A stretch of DNA of 64,000 bases from positions 1 through 64,000 of the forward strand of contig CANQHN010000006.1 of assembly GCA_947623745.1 (NCBI GenBank). The letters are read 5' to 3'. Within the stretch, counting starts at the first letter, position 1, and every line of letters begins with the position of its first letter. Below are positions 52,349 to 61,759 of the stretch, piece after piece. The translations under genes were made by a program, and so were the position numbers. Source of the DNA: an uncultured Oscillospiraceae bacterium. Lineage in GTDB: Bacteria; Bacillota; Clostridia; Oscillospirales; Oscillospiraceae. Under the pieces are notes generated by a model, which saw only the letters and a list, made by a program, of their open reading frames with translations, did not search any database and was not told the DNA's origin.

Positions 52349-53875
52349 CTACCCCCGGATCAGGCCCTTCACCGTCACCCCCTGGGCCTGGAGGGCGGCG
52401 AGGTAGAGCACCGCTCCGTACAGCAGGACCGCCAGGCAGGCGGGCAGGGCGGCCAGGCCGGAGTCCTTCAGGCAGCGCAGCAGCAGGTTGGCGGTCAGCC
52501 CCGCAAGCAGGGCGGCCAGACCGGGGGCCGTCACGGCCCGGAACAACGGCAGGCGCACCCCCAGGGCCCGGCGGGCCAGCCAGCCGCACAGCCCGGCCTC
52601 CAGGGCGCAGGCGCACAGCGTCCCGGCCACATAGCCCCGGATGCCCACCCCCGGCAGGGGGACGGTGAACACAAAGGCCAGCTGCACCCCGTCGCACAGC
52701 AGGGACACCAAGGCGGCCGGGCCCTGCCTCCCCATGCCGTTGAGCACCCCCCGGAACACCGCCTGGACGCCGCTCAGCGCCACCGCCGCAGCCAGGGGGA
52801 GCAGGAACCGCCCCGCCTCCGGCTCCCCGAACATGAGCTCGGCCAGGTCGGGCCCCAGTACCACCATCAGGGCCATGGAGGGCAGGATCAGCGCCGACAC
52901 CAGCTCCAGCGCCCGCTCCGCCAGCGCCCGAGCCCGCTCCCGCTGCCCCAGGGCGGCGCACCGGGCCAGCCTGGGCACCAGGATCAGGTTCACCGCCCCC
53001 AAAAACACCGTGGGCAGGGTGAGCATGGGCATGGTCATACCGCACACCACCCCGAACTGGGCCACCGCCGCGCCGCGCTCCAGCCCCCCCTCCACCAGCT
53101 TGCGGGGGATGAGGGCAGCGTTGGCCGCCCCCATCAGGTTGCCCAGCAGGGCGGTGGCCCCCACGGGCAGGGCGATGCCCCCCATGCGCCGCAGGAGGGC
53201 GCCCCTGGCCTCCCCCGGCCCCCTGGTCCGTACGCCGGCGAACCGCCGGCGGTAGAGCAGGGTCAGGGTGACGGCGGAGAAGATCTCGCAGATCACCATG
53301 CCGCACACGATCAGCCCCACGGAGCGCTCCGGGTTCTGGGGCAGGAAGGCCCACAGCAGCCCCAGCACCGCCGCCGCCCGGATGAACTGCTCGGCCAGCT
53401 CCGTCAGCGCCGGGGTTCGGACCAGCCCCGCGCCGTAAAACAGGTGCTTATGGATGTTCTCCACCCCGGTGAGCAGCGCACAGGGCAGCAGCAGCACCAG
53501 CCCCAGCTGGGTGCGGGCGTCCCCCAGCAGATAGACGGAGATGGGGTCATAGAACCACACCACGCAGGCGGCTGTCACAGCCGTGACGGTCAGCAACAGG
53601 CCCAGGCACAGCCGCCGCAGCTGCTCCAGGGCCCGGCCGTTGTCCAGGGCCAGGTACTGGGCCGACAGGTTGGAGGCGCAGGCGGTCACCCCCACCGCCG
53701 CCAGGGACAGCAGCACCGAGTACACCGGCATGAGCAGCTGGTACAGCCCCATCACCTCCGCCCCTACCGTCCGGGACAGGGCCACCCGGTAGCCAAAGGA
53801 CAGCACCTGGGACACCGCGGCCAGGGCAGTGAGGAACACAGCCCCTCCCCCGGCGGATGATCGATCCCGCTCCAT
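52349..53875 (-). CDS. SpoVB-like polysaccharide flippase
   Basis: A 508-residue membrane protein of the MATE/MOP superfamily, polysaccharide-export branch, close in pattern to stage V sporulation protein B. LTALAAVSQVLSFGYRVALSRTVGAEVMGLYQLLMPVY is the SpoVB/YtgP N-terminal hallmark; about 14 hydrophobic segments follow. SpoVB is needed for spore cortex peptidoglycan, likely moving lipid-linked precursors. Relatives also act in vegetative cells (MurJ/Amj-like), so a sporulation-only role is not proven. Confidence 0.85.
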   Translation of the reverse strand: MERDRSSAGGGAVFLTALAAVSQVLSFGYRVALSRTVGAEVMGLYQLLMPVYSVLLSLAAVGVTACASNLSAQYLALDNGRALEQLRRLCLGLLLTVTAVTAACVVWFYDPISVYLLGDARTQLGLVLLLPCALLTGVENIHKHLFYGAGLVRTPALTELAEQFIRAAAVLGLLWAFLPQNPERSVGLIVCGMVICEIFSAVTLTLLYRRRFAGVRTRGPGEARGALLRRMGGIALPVGATALLGNLMGAANAALIPRKLVEGGLERGAAVAQFGVVCGMTMPMLTLPTVFLGAVNLILVPRLARCAALGQRERARALAERALELVSALILPSMALMVVLGPDLAELMFGEPEAGRFLLPLAAAVALSGVQAVFRGVLNGMGRQGPAALVSLLCDGVQLAFVFTVPLPGVGIRGYVAGTLCACALEAGLCGWLARRALGVRLPLFRAVTAPGLAALLAGLTANLLLRCLKDSGLAALPACLAVLLYGAVLYLAALQAQGVTVKGLIRG

Positions 53876-54025
53876 ACCGCACCCCCTCTCCAGCCCAGTG
53901 GTCCACTCCACCACTCTATTCCCTCCGGGCGGCGTTCATTCCCTCGGAAAACCGGGCAACAACTCCCACCATTTGGCCCAAATTGACGAAAACATGGCAT
54001 ATCTTTACCGTTTAGAATTGGCCGC

Positions 54026-54054
54026 TTGCTCCTTTCCAAAAAATCCTTTATGAT
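54026..54054 (+). promoter_or_regulatory. Promoter of crt-hbd
   Basis: TTGCTC (54026-54031), 17 bases, TATGAT (54049-54054), giving a 5' leader of about 65 bases with AAAGGAGG before the ATG. Confidence 0.65.
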
Positions 54055-54125
54055 TCATATTGGAAGGAAAAGCGGGGGAATTTCCCCCGGAATTTGTCAG
54101 GATTCATAAAGGAGGAACTTTCAAT

Positions 54126-54902
54126 ATGGAATATGTGGTTCTGGGGCGAAAGGGCCCCGTGGCGCTGCTCACCATCAACCGCCCCAAAGTGCTCAACGCC
54201 CTGAACATCGAGGTCATGAGCGAGATCAACGACGCCATGGACATCATTGAGGCCGACGAGAACCTGCTGGTGGTGGTCATCACCGGCGCCGGCCGCTCCT
54301 TCGTGGCAGGCGCCGACATCAATGAGATGGCCAACTACACCGCCGCCGAGGCCAAGTCCTTCAGCCGCCACGGCAACTCCACCTTCATCAACCTCACCCG
54401 CTTCCCCCGGCCCACCATCGCCGCCATCAACGGGTTCGCTCTGGGCGGCGGGTGCGAGCTGGCCATGGCCTGCGACATCCGCATCGCCAGCGAGAAGGCC
54501 ACCTTCGGTATGCCCGAGGTGGGCCTGGGCATCACCCCCGGCTTCGGCGGCACCCAACGCCTGGCCCGCATCGTGGGTATGTCCACCGCCATGGAGCTGG
54601 TGCTCACCTCCCGCACCATCGACGCCCAGGAGGCCCTGCGCATCGGCCTGGTCACCCACGTCTACCCCCACGAGCAGCTGCTGGACAAGGCCATGGAGCT
54701 GGCCAACCACCTGGCCTCCCGGCCCCAGGTGGCCGTGCGGCAGGCCAAGCAGGCCATCCGCATCGGCAAGAACATCGACATCAGTTCCGCCATCGCCTTC
54801 GAGGCCGAGGCCTTCGGCCTGTGCTTCTCCACCGAGGACCAGAAGGACGCCATGCGGGCCTTCCTGGAGAAGCGGAAGATCACCCAGTTCAAAAACCGCT
54901 GA
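54126..54902 (+). CDS. crt: 3-hydroxybutyryl-CoA dehydratase (crotonase)
   Basis: A 258-residue enoyl-CoA hydratase/crotonase, dehydrating 3-hydroxybutyryl-CoA to crotonyl-CoA. The oxyanion hole is formed by AGADINEM and [16 protein letters not shown]; catalytic Glu residues lie in CELAMA and [28 protein letters not shown] opens the fold. It is followed by hbd after 62 bases, forming half of the acetyl-CoA-to-butyryl-CoA route. The ATG at 54126 follows AAAGGAGG. Confidence 0.96.
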   Translation: MEYVVLGRKGPVALLTINRPKVLNALNIEVMSEINDAMDIIEADENLLVVVITGAGRSFVAGADINEMANYTAAEAKSFSRHGNSTFINLTRFPRPTIAAINGFALGGGCELAMACDIRIASEKATFGMPEVGLGITPGFGGTQRLARIVGMSTAMELVLTSRTIDAQEALRIGLVTHVYPHEQLLDKAMELANHLASRPQVAVRQAKQAIRIGKNIDISSAIAFEAEAFGLCFSTEDQKDAMRAFLEKRKITQFKNR

Positions 54903-54964
54903 GATCTGTGACCAACGCGAAACACGCGCTTCCTATAATTATGCAGAAAAGGAGTTTGATTCAC

Positions 54965-55813
54965 ATGAAAAAGATCGTAGTTGTCGGCGGCGGCACCATG
55001 GGTCTGGACATCGCCCACACCTTCGCCCGCAGCGGCCACACCGTCGTGGTGCGCGAGATCAATGAGGAGCTGGCCGCCAAGTCCCAGGCCCGGCTGTACG
55101 CCAGCCTGGACAAGCTGGTCTCCCGGGGCAAGATGGACGAGGCCAAGCGGGAGGAGATCAAGGCCAACATGACCTTCACCACCGACCTGTCCCTGGCCGC
55201 CGACGCGGACCTGGTCCTGGAGGCCATCGTGGAGAACCTGGAGGTCAAGAAGGACCTGTTCAAGGAGCTGGACGGCATCTGCAAGCCCGAGACCATCCTG
55301 GCCACCAACACCTCCTCCATCTCCATCACCGCCATCGCCTCCGCCACCAAGCGGGCGGACAAGTTCATCGGGATGCACTTCTTCAACCCCGCCACCGTCA
55401 TGAAGCTGGTGGAGGTCATCCGGGGCGTGCACACCTCCCAGGAGACCTACGACGCCGTCTGCGCCCTGTCCGCCGAGATTGGCAAGGAGGCCGTGGAAGT
55501 GGCCGAGGCCCCCGGTTTCGTGGTCAACAAGATCCTCATCCCCATGATCAACGAGGCCATCGGCCTGGTGGAGACCGGCGTGGCCACCCCCGAGGGCATC
55601 GACACCGCCATGAAGCTGGGCGCCAACCACCCCATGGGCCCCCTGGCCCTGGGCGACCTGGTGGGCCTGGACGTGTGCCTGGCCATCATGGACACCCTGT
55701 ACGCCGAGACCCACGACCCCAAGTACCGCGCCGCCCTGCTGCTGCGCAAGATGGTCCGCGGCGGCCTGCTGGGCCGCAAGACCGGCAAGGGCTTCTACGA
55801 CTACAGCAAATAA
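54965..55813 (+). CDS. hbd: 3-hydroxybutyryl-CoA dehydrogenase
   Basis: A 282-residue NAD(P)-dependent dehydrogenase reducing acetoacetyl-CoA to 3-hydroxybutyryl-CoA. The dinucleotide loop is [24 protein letters not shown] and the catalytic His-Glu pair ([18 protein letters not shown] with His in GMHFF and the later Glu) are present. [16 protein letters not shown] and [18 protein letters not shown] are C-terminal family blocks. It lies with crt, while thiolase (thl) is not in this window. Confidence 0.96.
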   Translation: MKKIVVVGGGTMGLDIAHTFARSGHTVVVREINEELAAKSQARLYASLDKLVSRGKMDEAKREEIKANMTFTTDLSLAADADLVLEAIVENLEVKKDLFKELDGICKPETILATNTSSISITAIASATKRADKFIGMHFFNPATVMKLVEVIRGVHTSQETYDAVCALSAEIGKEAVEVAEAPGFVVNKILIPMINEAIGLVETGVATPEGIDTAMKLGANHPMGPLALGDLVGLDVCLAIMDTLYAETHDPKYRAALLLRKMVRGGLLGRKTGKGFYDYSK

Positions 55814-55940
55814 CTTCCGCACCGGGGCACGGGCCCGGTCTCCCCGTCCGTTTTTATGCAAAACACGCAAGACGGCATGAATCAATTCATATAAAACGGT
55901 GTTTTCGCCAAAATCGGCAGGGAAAAACTGTGCACTTTGC

Positions 55941-55983
55941 TATAATTGTTTTCCTTGCGCCATTATGCAAAAAACGATATAAT
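55941..55983 (+). promoter_or_regulatory. Tandem promoters of bcd-etfBA
   Basis: Two -10 boxes: TATAAT at 55941-55946 with TGC extended -10, and TTGCGC (55955-55960), 17 bases, TATAAT (55978-55983). They show bcd-etfBA has its own start of transcription, separate from crt-hbd. Confidence 0.7.
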
Positions 55984-56043
55984 TTATGGGTAGGAAATCA
56001 GTTTCCCCCGATGTTCCAAGTAATTTAATAGGAGGACGACCAA

Positions 56044-57189
<1,146 letters not shown>

Positions 57190-57207
57190 GTTAGGAGGCA
57201 TATCGAA

Positions 57208-58008
57208 ATGAAAATCATTGTTTGCGTCAAGCAGGTCCCCGACACCTCCGGCAAGGTGGCCGTCAACCCCGACGGCACCCTGAATCGTGCCTCCATGGCC
57301 ACCATCACCAACCCCGACGACCTGAACGCCGTTGAGGCCGCCCTCCAGCTCAAGGAGGAGACCGGCGCCCAAGTCATCGTCGTCTCCATGGGTCCCCCGC
57401 CCGCAGAGGGTATGCTGCGTGAGATCCTGGCCCGCAGTGCCGACAAGGCCGTGCTGGTCTCCGGCCGCGAGTTCGGCGGTTCCGATACTTACGCCACCTC
57501 CCAGATCCTGGCCGCCGCCATCAACAAGATCGGCCTGGAGGACGACGACGTGGTGTTCTGCGGCCGCCAGGCCATCGACGGCGACACCGCCCAGGTCGGT
57601 CCCCAGATCGCTGAGAAGCTGGGCCTGCCCCAGGTCTCCTACGCCGCCGACATCCACAAGGAGGGCGACACCCTCACCATCAAGCGGATGCTGGAGGACG
57701 GCTACATGACCATCAAGGTCCACACCCCCTGCCTCATCACCTGCATCAAGGAGCTGAATACTCCCCGCTACATGAGCGTTGGCGGCGTTTTTGAAGCCTA
57801 TTCCAAGCCCTACGAGGTCCTGGACTACAACGCCCTGAAGGACGACCCCCTCATCGACCCCTCCACCATCGGTCTGAAGGGCTCCCCCACCAATATCCTG
57901 ACCTCCTTCACGCCCCCCCAGAAGGGCGCCGGCATGATGCTGGAAGGCGCCGACAGAGCCACCTGCGAAAAGCTGGCCGGCATCATGGCCGCCAAGCATA
58001 TGATCTGA
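57208..58008 (+). CDS. etfB: Electron transfer flavoprotein beta subunit
   Basis: A 266-residue EtfB. KIIVCVKQVPDTSGKVAVNPDGTLNR is the N-terminus and VFCGRQAIDGDTAQVGPQIAEKLGLPQVSY is the adenine-nucleotide/FAD signature. It transfers electrons from NADH to Bcd and ferredoxin with EtfA. GGAGG precedes the ATG, 18 bases after bcd. Confidence 0.97.
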   Translation: MKIIVCVKQVPDTSGKVAVNPDGTLNRASMATITNPDDLNAVEAALQLKEETGAQVIVVSMGPPPAEGMLREILARSADKAVLVSGREFGGSDTYATSQILAAAINKIGLEDDDVVFCGRQAIDGDTAQVGPQIAEKLGLPQVSYAADIHKEGDTLTIKRMLEDGYMTIKVHTPCLITCIKELNTPRYMSVGGVFEAYSKPYEVLDYNALKDDPLIDPSTIGLKGSPTNILTSFTPPQKGAGMMLEGADRATCEKLAGIMAAKHMI

Positions 58009-58029
58009 TAGAAGGGAGATTTGGAATCA

Positions 58030-59169
58030 ATGTCTAACTACGATAGTTCCGCCATCCAGGAGTTCAACGGCGGCGTTTGGGTATTCTGCGAGCAGCGCCA
58101 GGGCGCTATGATGTCCACCTCCTACGAGCTCATCTCTGAGGGCCGCCGCCTAGCCAACGAGCTGGGCACCAAGCTGTACGGCCTGCTGCTGGGCTCCGGG
58201 ATCGAGGGCCTGGCCAAGGAGCTGGGCGGCTACGGCGCTGACGGCGTGTACGTCTGCGACCATCCCCTTCTGGCCAACTACACCACCGACGGCTACACCA
58301 AGGTCATCTGCGACGTGATCCGCGCCTACAAGCCCGAGGTCATGCTCATTGGCGCCACCAACATCGGCCGCGACCTGGGCCCCCGCTGCGCCGCCCGTCT
58401 GCACACCGGTCTGTGCGCCGACTGCACCCACCTGGACATCGACATGGGCATCTACAAGGACTTCCTGCACTCCGCCTCCACCCTGCCCGCCGACAAGATC
58501 GACGCGCTGAACACCGCCATGGTCATGGGTGAGAAGCACGACGTGTCCCGCGACCTGAAGATGACCCGTCCCGCTTTCGGCGGCCACCTGATGGCCTCCA
58601 TCATCTGCCCCCGGTTCCGTCCCGCCATGGCCACCGTCCGTCCCGGCGTCATGAAGAAGGCCGCCTTCGACCAGGCCAAGGCCGACGCCTGCGAGATCAT
58701 CAAGCCCGAGTTCTCTCTGACTCAGGACGACCTGGAGACCGAGGTGGTCGAGGTCGTCAAGGCCGCCAAGAAGCTGGTGGACCTGATCGGCGCCGACGTG
58801 GTCGTCTCCGTGGGCCGCGGCATCAGCAAGGATGTCGAGGGCGGCATCAAGCTGGCCGAGGAGCTGGCTGAGGTGCTGGGCGGCGTCGTGGGCTCCTCCC
58901 GCGCCGTCGTGGACTCCGGCTGGATCTCCGCCGACCACCAGGTCGGCCAGACCGGCAAGACCGTCCACCCCAAGATCTACATCGCTCTGGGCATCTCCGG
59001 CGCCATCCAGCACAAGGCCGGTATGCAGGACTCCGAGTGCATCATCGCCGTGAACAAGAACGACACCGCCCCCATCTTTGAGATCGCCGACTACGGCATC
59101 TGCGGCGACCTGTTCAAGGTCACCCCGCTGCTCATCGAGGCCATCAAGGCCGCCAAGGCCGCGAAGTAA
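58030..59169 (+). CDS. etfA: Electron transfer flavoprotein alpha subunit
   Basis: A 379-residue EtfA. The N-terminal half (VWVFCEQRQGAMMSTSYELISEG) binds EtfB. The C-terminal FAD domain shows VSVGRGISKDVEGG, GSSRAVVDSGWISADHQVGQTGKTVHPKIYIALGISGAIQHKAGM, the ETF-alpha signature. ATG at 58030 was preferred over an in-frame TTG nine bases upstream. It ends the butyrate cluster before a strong terminator. Confidence 0.97.
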   Translation: MSNYDSSAIQEFNGGVWVFCEQRQGAMMSTSYELISEGRRLANELGTKLYGLLLGSGIEGLAKELGGYGADGVYVCDHPLLANYTTDGYTKVICDVIRAYKPEVMLIGATNIGRDLGPRCAARLHTGLCADCTHLDIDMGIYKDFLHSASTLPADKIDALNTAMVMGEKHDVSRDLKMTRPAFGGHLMASIICPRFRPAMATVRPGVMKKAAFDQAKADACEIIKPEFSLTQDDLETEVVEVVKAAKKLVDLIGADVVVSVGRGISKDVEGGIKLAEELAEVLGGVVGSSRAVVDSGWISADHQVGQTGKTVHPKIYIALGISGAIQHKAGMQDSECIIAVNKNDTAPIFEIADYGICGDLFKVTPLLIEAIKAAKAAK

Positions 59170-59191
59170 GGCCGGTCCCCTCCGTTCAATC

Positions 59192-59220
59192 ACCCGCCCC
59201 CTTTTGGGGGCGGGTTTCTT
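59192..59220 (+). terminator. Terminator after etfA
   Basis: A 10-bp stem ACCCGCCCCC / GGGGGCGGGT with loop TTTT, then TTCTTTTT. Confidence 0.88.
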
Positions 59221-59233
59221 TTTGCCCTCTGGG

Positions 59234-59261
59234 ACCTTTGGGGGGCGCGGCGCATAGTCTG
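59234..59261 (+). promoter_or_regulatory. Possible SigK-type promoter of dpaA
   Basis: ACC (59234-59236), a 16-base spacer and CATAGTCTG (59253-59261) resemble the late mother-cell consensus ACm-N16-CATAnnnTA with one mismatch. It lies 29 bases before the dpaA ATG. dpaA is a SigK gene in Bacillus, which supports the call, but the motif is short. Confidence 0.4.
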
Positions 59262-59290
59262 ACACAGCAAAGCGTTTGGAGGCATCCGCC

Positions 59291-60037
59291 ATGAAATATG
59301 AACTCAACTTCTGGGTCCTGGGGGGCGACCAGCGGCAGGCCCACCTGGCCCGGCTGCTGGCCGAGGACGGCCACCAGGTCCACACCTTTGCCATGGCGCC
59401 CACCGCTCGGCTGACGCCGGAGCCCGGGCTGGAGGGGCTGGGGCGGGCCGACGTCGTGGTGCTCCCTCTGCCCGCGGCGGGGCCGGACGGGCAGCTCTAC
59501 GCGCCCTCCTCTCCCGTGCCGGTGCCGCTGGACGCGGTGCTGGACGCCCTCTCCCCCGGCCAGCTGGTCTGCGGCGGCCGGGTGGACGCCGCCGCTGCCG
59601 CCCGGGCCCGGGACCGGGGGCTGGAGATTGTGGACTACTTCGCCCGGGAGGAGCTGGCGGTGGCCAACTGCGTCCCCACCGCCGAAGGCTGCGTCCAGCT
59701 GGCCATGGAGCACCTGCCCATCACCGTCCACGGCGCCCGGGTGCTGGTGGTGGGCTACGGCCGGGTGGGAACGGTCACCGCCCAGCGCTTCCACGCCCTG
59801 GGCGCCAAGGTCACCGTGGCCGCCCGGCGGTGCGAGCAGCTGGCCTGGGCCGGGGCCGCCGGCCTGGGAACTGAGCACATCGGCCAGCTGGCCGGCTGGC
59901 TGTGCAGCTACGACCTGGTGGTCAACACCGTCCCCGCCCCGGTGCTGGGGGAGGCGGAGCTGGCTGACCTGCGGCCCGGCTGTCTGGTCATCGACCTGGC
60001 CTCCAGCCCCGGCGGGGAGAGTATCCCGATTGGATAA
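59291..60037 (+). pseudogene. dpaA: Dipicolinate synthase subunit A, 5' part (interrupted)
   Basis: The first 248 residues of DpaA (SpoVFA), which with DpaB makes the spore compound dipicolinic acid in the mother cell. FWVLGGDQRQAHLARLLAEDGH, ANCVPTAEGCVQLAMEH, VLVVGYGRVGTVTAQRFHALGAKV (NADP loop) and LVIDLASSPGG match the family. B. subtilis DpaA continues about 50 residues beyond the DLASxPGG block; here homology stops within four residues and a stop codon follows. A serine recombinase starts 78 bases later on the same strand. Either the gene is dead or it is one half of a split gene rejoined by excision. Confidence 0.85.
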
Positions 60038-60115
60038 GGTCCCGGCGGGACGCATATCCCCCGCCCTCCCCGAATAAGGACTGTTGAGACCCAAATCGGA
60101 AGGAGGGCACCGCAA

Positions 60116-61630
60116 ATGGCCCGCCCAAAAATAGCGCTCTATCTGCGCCTTTCCCGGGACGACGAACGGCTCGGGGAGTCCTCCAGCATCGAGAGCCAGC
60201 GCGCCTACCTGAACCAGTACGCGGCGGGAAAGGGCTGGACAGTGGCGACAGAATATGTGGATGACGGCTGGTCAGGCCTGACTTTTGACCGGCCGCAGTT
60301 CCAAAGGATGCTGGCAGATATCGAGGCGGGGCAGATCGACACGGTGCTGACCAAGGACCTCTCCCGTCTGGGCCGCGACCAGATCTACACCGCCTACTAC
60401 TACCAAATTTATTTTCCCCAGCGGCAGGTGCGGTACATCGCCGTCTCCGAGGGGCTGGACACCGCCGGCACAGGGACGGCCAGCGCGCTGTTCCCCTTTT
60501 TGACCGCCGCCAACGACTTCTACACGGCGGACGTCTCTCGCAAGGTGCGCGCGGCGCTGACCGCGCGGAAGCGGGAGGGAAAGTTTATCGGCGCCTCCCC
60601 TCCCCTGGGCTACCAAAAGGACCCGGACCGGCCGGGACATTTGATTGTAGAGGAGCCGGCAGCGGAGATCGTCCGTCATATCTTTACCCGATACCATCAG
60701 ACCGGCAGCGTGACCGGAGTGGCGAAAGAGCTGACGGAACAGGGCGTCCCCACCCCGGCCCAGTATCGGGGCGGCGGAAACGGGGCCCGCTTCCCCGGAG
60801 TATGGAACGGAGCGTCCGTGCGCCGCATCCTGACCAACCCCACCTATGCCGGACACCTGACCCAAAACCGCAGAGAAAAGGTGAACTACAAGCTGAAGCA
60901 GTATCGAAATCTCCCACGGGACGCGTGGATCACGGTCCCAAATACCCATACGCCCATCATAGACCAGGCGCTGTACGACCAGGTCCAGACTCAGCTAGCC
61001 CTGCGCAGCTATCATACAAAGGCGGCCGGGGCCGGGCATCTGCTCACAGGACTGGCCTGCTGTGCGGACTGCGGCTCCCCTATGACTTACCTGCGGGAGA
61101 GCCCGACACGTACCTATATGGTATGTCAGGGCTACCGAAAGGGCGGGCGGCTGAAGCTGTGCACCTCCCACTGCATCCGGGAGGACCGCGTGATCGAGGC
61201 GATCCGGGAGGAGCTGAAAAAGCTGGCCCAAAGCCTCGACACAGATCAGTTGGAGGCGGAATACGCCGGTGGAGAACAGCGATCGGAATATGACCACAGG
61301 GCCGCCCGTCTGGAGCGGGCCCTGGAGCGGCAGAAAGCGATGATGCAGCATCTCTACGAGGACCGCTCCTCAGAGCTGCTGACCGACGAGGAGTTCCGGG
61401 AGCTGTTCCAGGGGGCCCGGGAAAAGCGCGCCGCCATCGAGGGGCAGTTGCTCGCCCTGACGCAAGCGGACCAGCAAAACAGACAGCGGCAGGAGCTGAG
61501 GGATCAGATCCGGGAGCTGCTTTCCTTCCAAGTTTTGGACAGAAGCATTGTCACTACGCTTATTCACAAAATCCTCATCTGCGAGGACAAAAGGATCATT
61601 CTTCAATTCCGATTTCAACAGCCCGAGTGA
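60116..61630 (+). CDS. Large serine recombinase
   Basis: A 504-residue site-specific recombinase of the large serine family. The catalytic domain starts with ALYLRLSRDD (Ser13 nucleophile) and has the arginines in TKDLSRLGRDQI. The recombinase domain follows with ASPPLGYQKD, then WNGASVRRILTNPTYAG. A zinc-ribbon (LACCADCGSPMTY, later CQGYRK...CTSHC) and a coiled coil (RAARLERALERQKAMMQHLYED) complete it. Such enzymes integrate and excise prophages and skin-type elements. It lies next to the broken dpaA end. GGAAGGAGGG precedes the ATG. Confidence 0.95.
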   Translation: MARPKIALYLRLSRDDERLGESSSIESQRAYLNQYAAGKGWTVATEYVDDGWSGLTFDRPQFQRMLADIEAGQIDTVLTKDLSRLGRDQIYTAYYYQIYFPQRQVRYIAVSEGLDTAGTGTASALFPFLTAANDFYTADVSRKVRAALTARKREGKFIGASPPLGYQKDPDRPGHLIVEEPAAEIVRHIFTRYHQTGSVTGVAKELTEQGVPTPAQYRGGGNGARFPGVWNGASVRRILTNPTYAGHLTQNRREKVNYKLKQYRNLPRDAWITVPNTHTPIIDQALYDQVQTQLALRSYHTKAAGAGHLLTGLACCADCGSPMTYLRESPTRTYMVCQGYRKGGRLKLCTSHCIREDRVIEAIREELKKLAQSLDTDQLEAEYAGGEQRSEYDHRAARLERALERQKAMMQHLYEDRSSELLTDEEFRELFQGAREKRAAIEGQLLALTQADQQNRQRQELRDQIRELLSFQVLDRSIVTTLIHKILICEDKRIILQFRFQQPE

Positions 61631-61654
61631 ACACACGTTCATTCAGGCTTTTTT
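61621..61654 (+). terminator. Terminator overlapping recombinase stop
   Basis: GCCCGAGTGAA / TTCATTCAGGC stem with a 6-base loop and TTTTTT; the stop codon lies in the 5' arm. Confidence 0.7.
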
Positions 61655-61656
61655 GG

Positions 61657-61709
61657 GCAAAAAAGCTCCCCCCGTGAAAGGCAGTTTTTCTGTCCTTCAC
61701 AGGGGGAGC
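61657..61709 (-). terminator. Terminator after SLH surface protein
   Basis: Stem GCTCCCCC-GTGAAAG and its near-complement with a TTTTT loop (61665-61709), followed by TTTTTT on the minus strand. Confidence 0.8.
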
Positions 61710-61759
61710 AATCAAGTTCTTGCGGCGGCTTTCAGTTTGCCGTCAGGCTGTTTGGAGGA

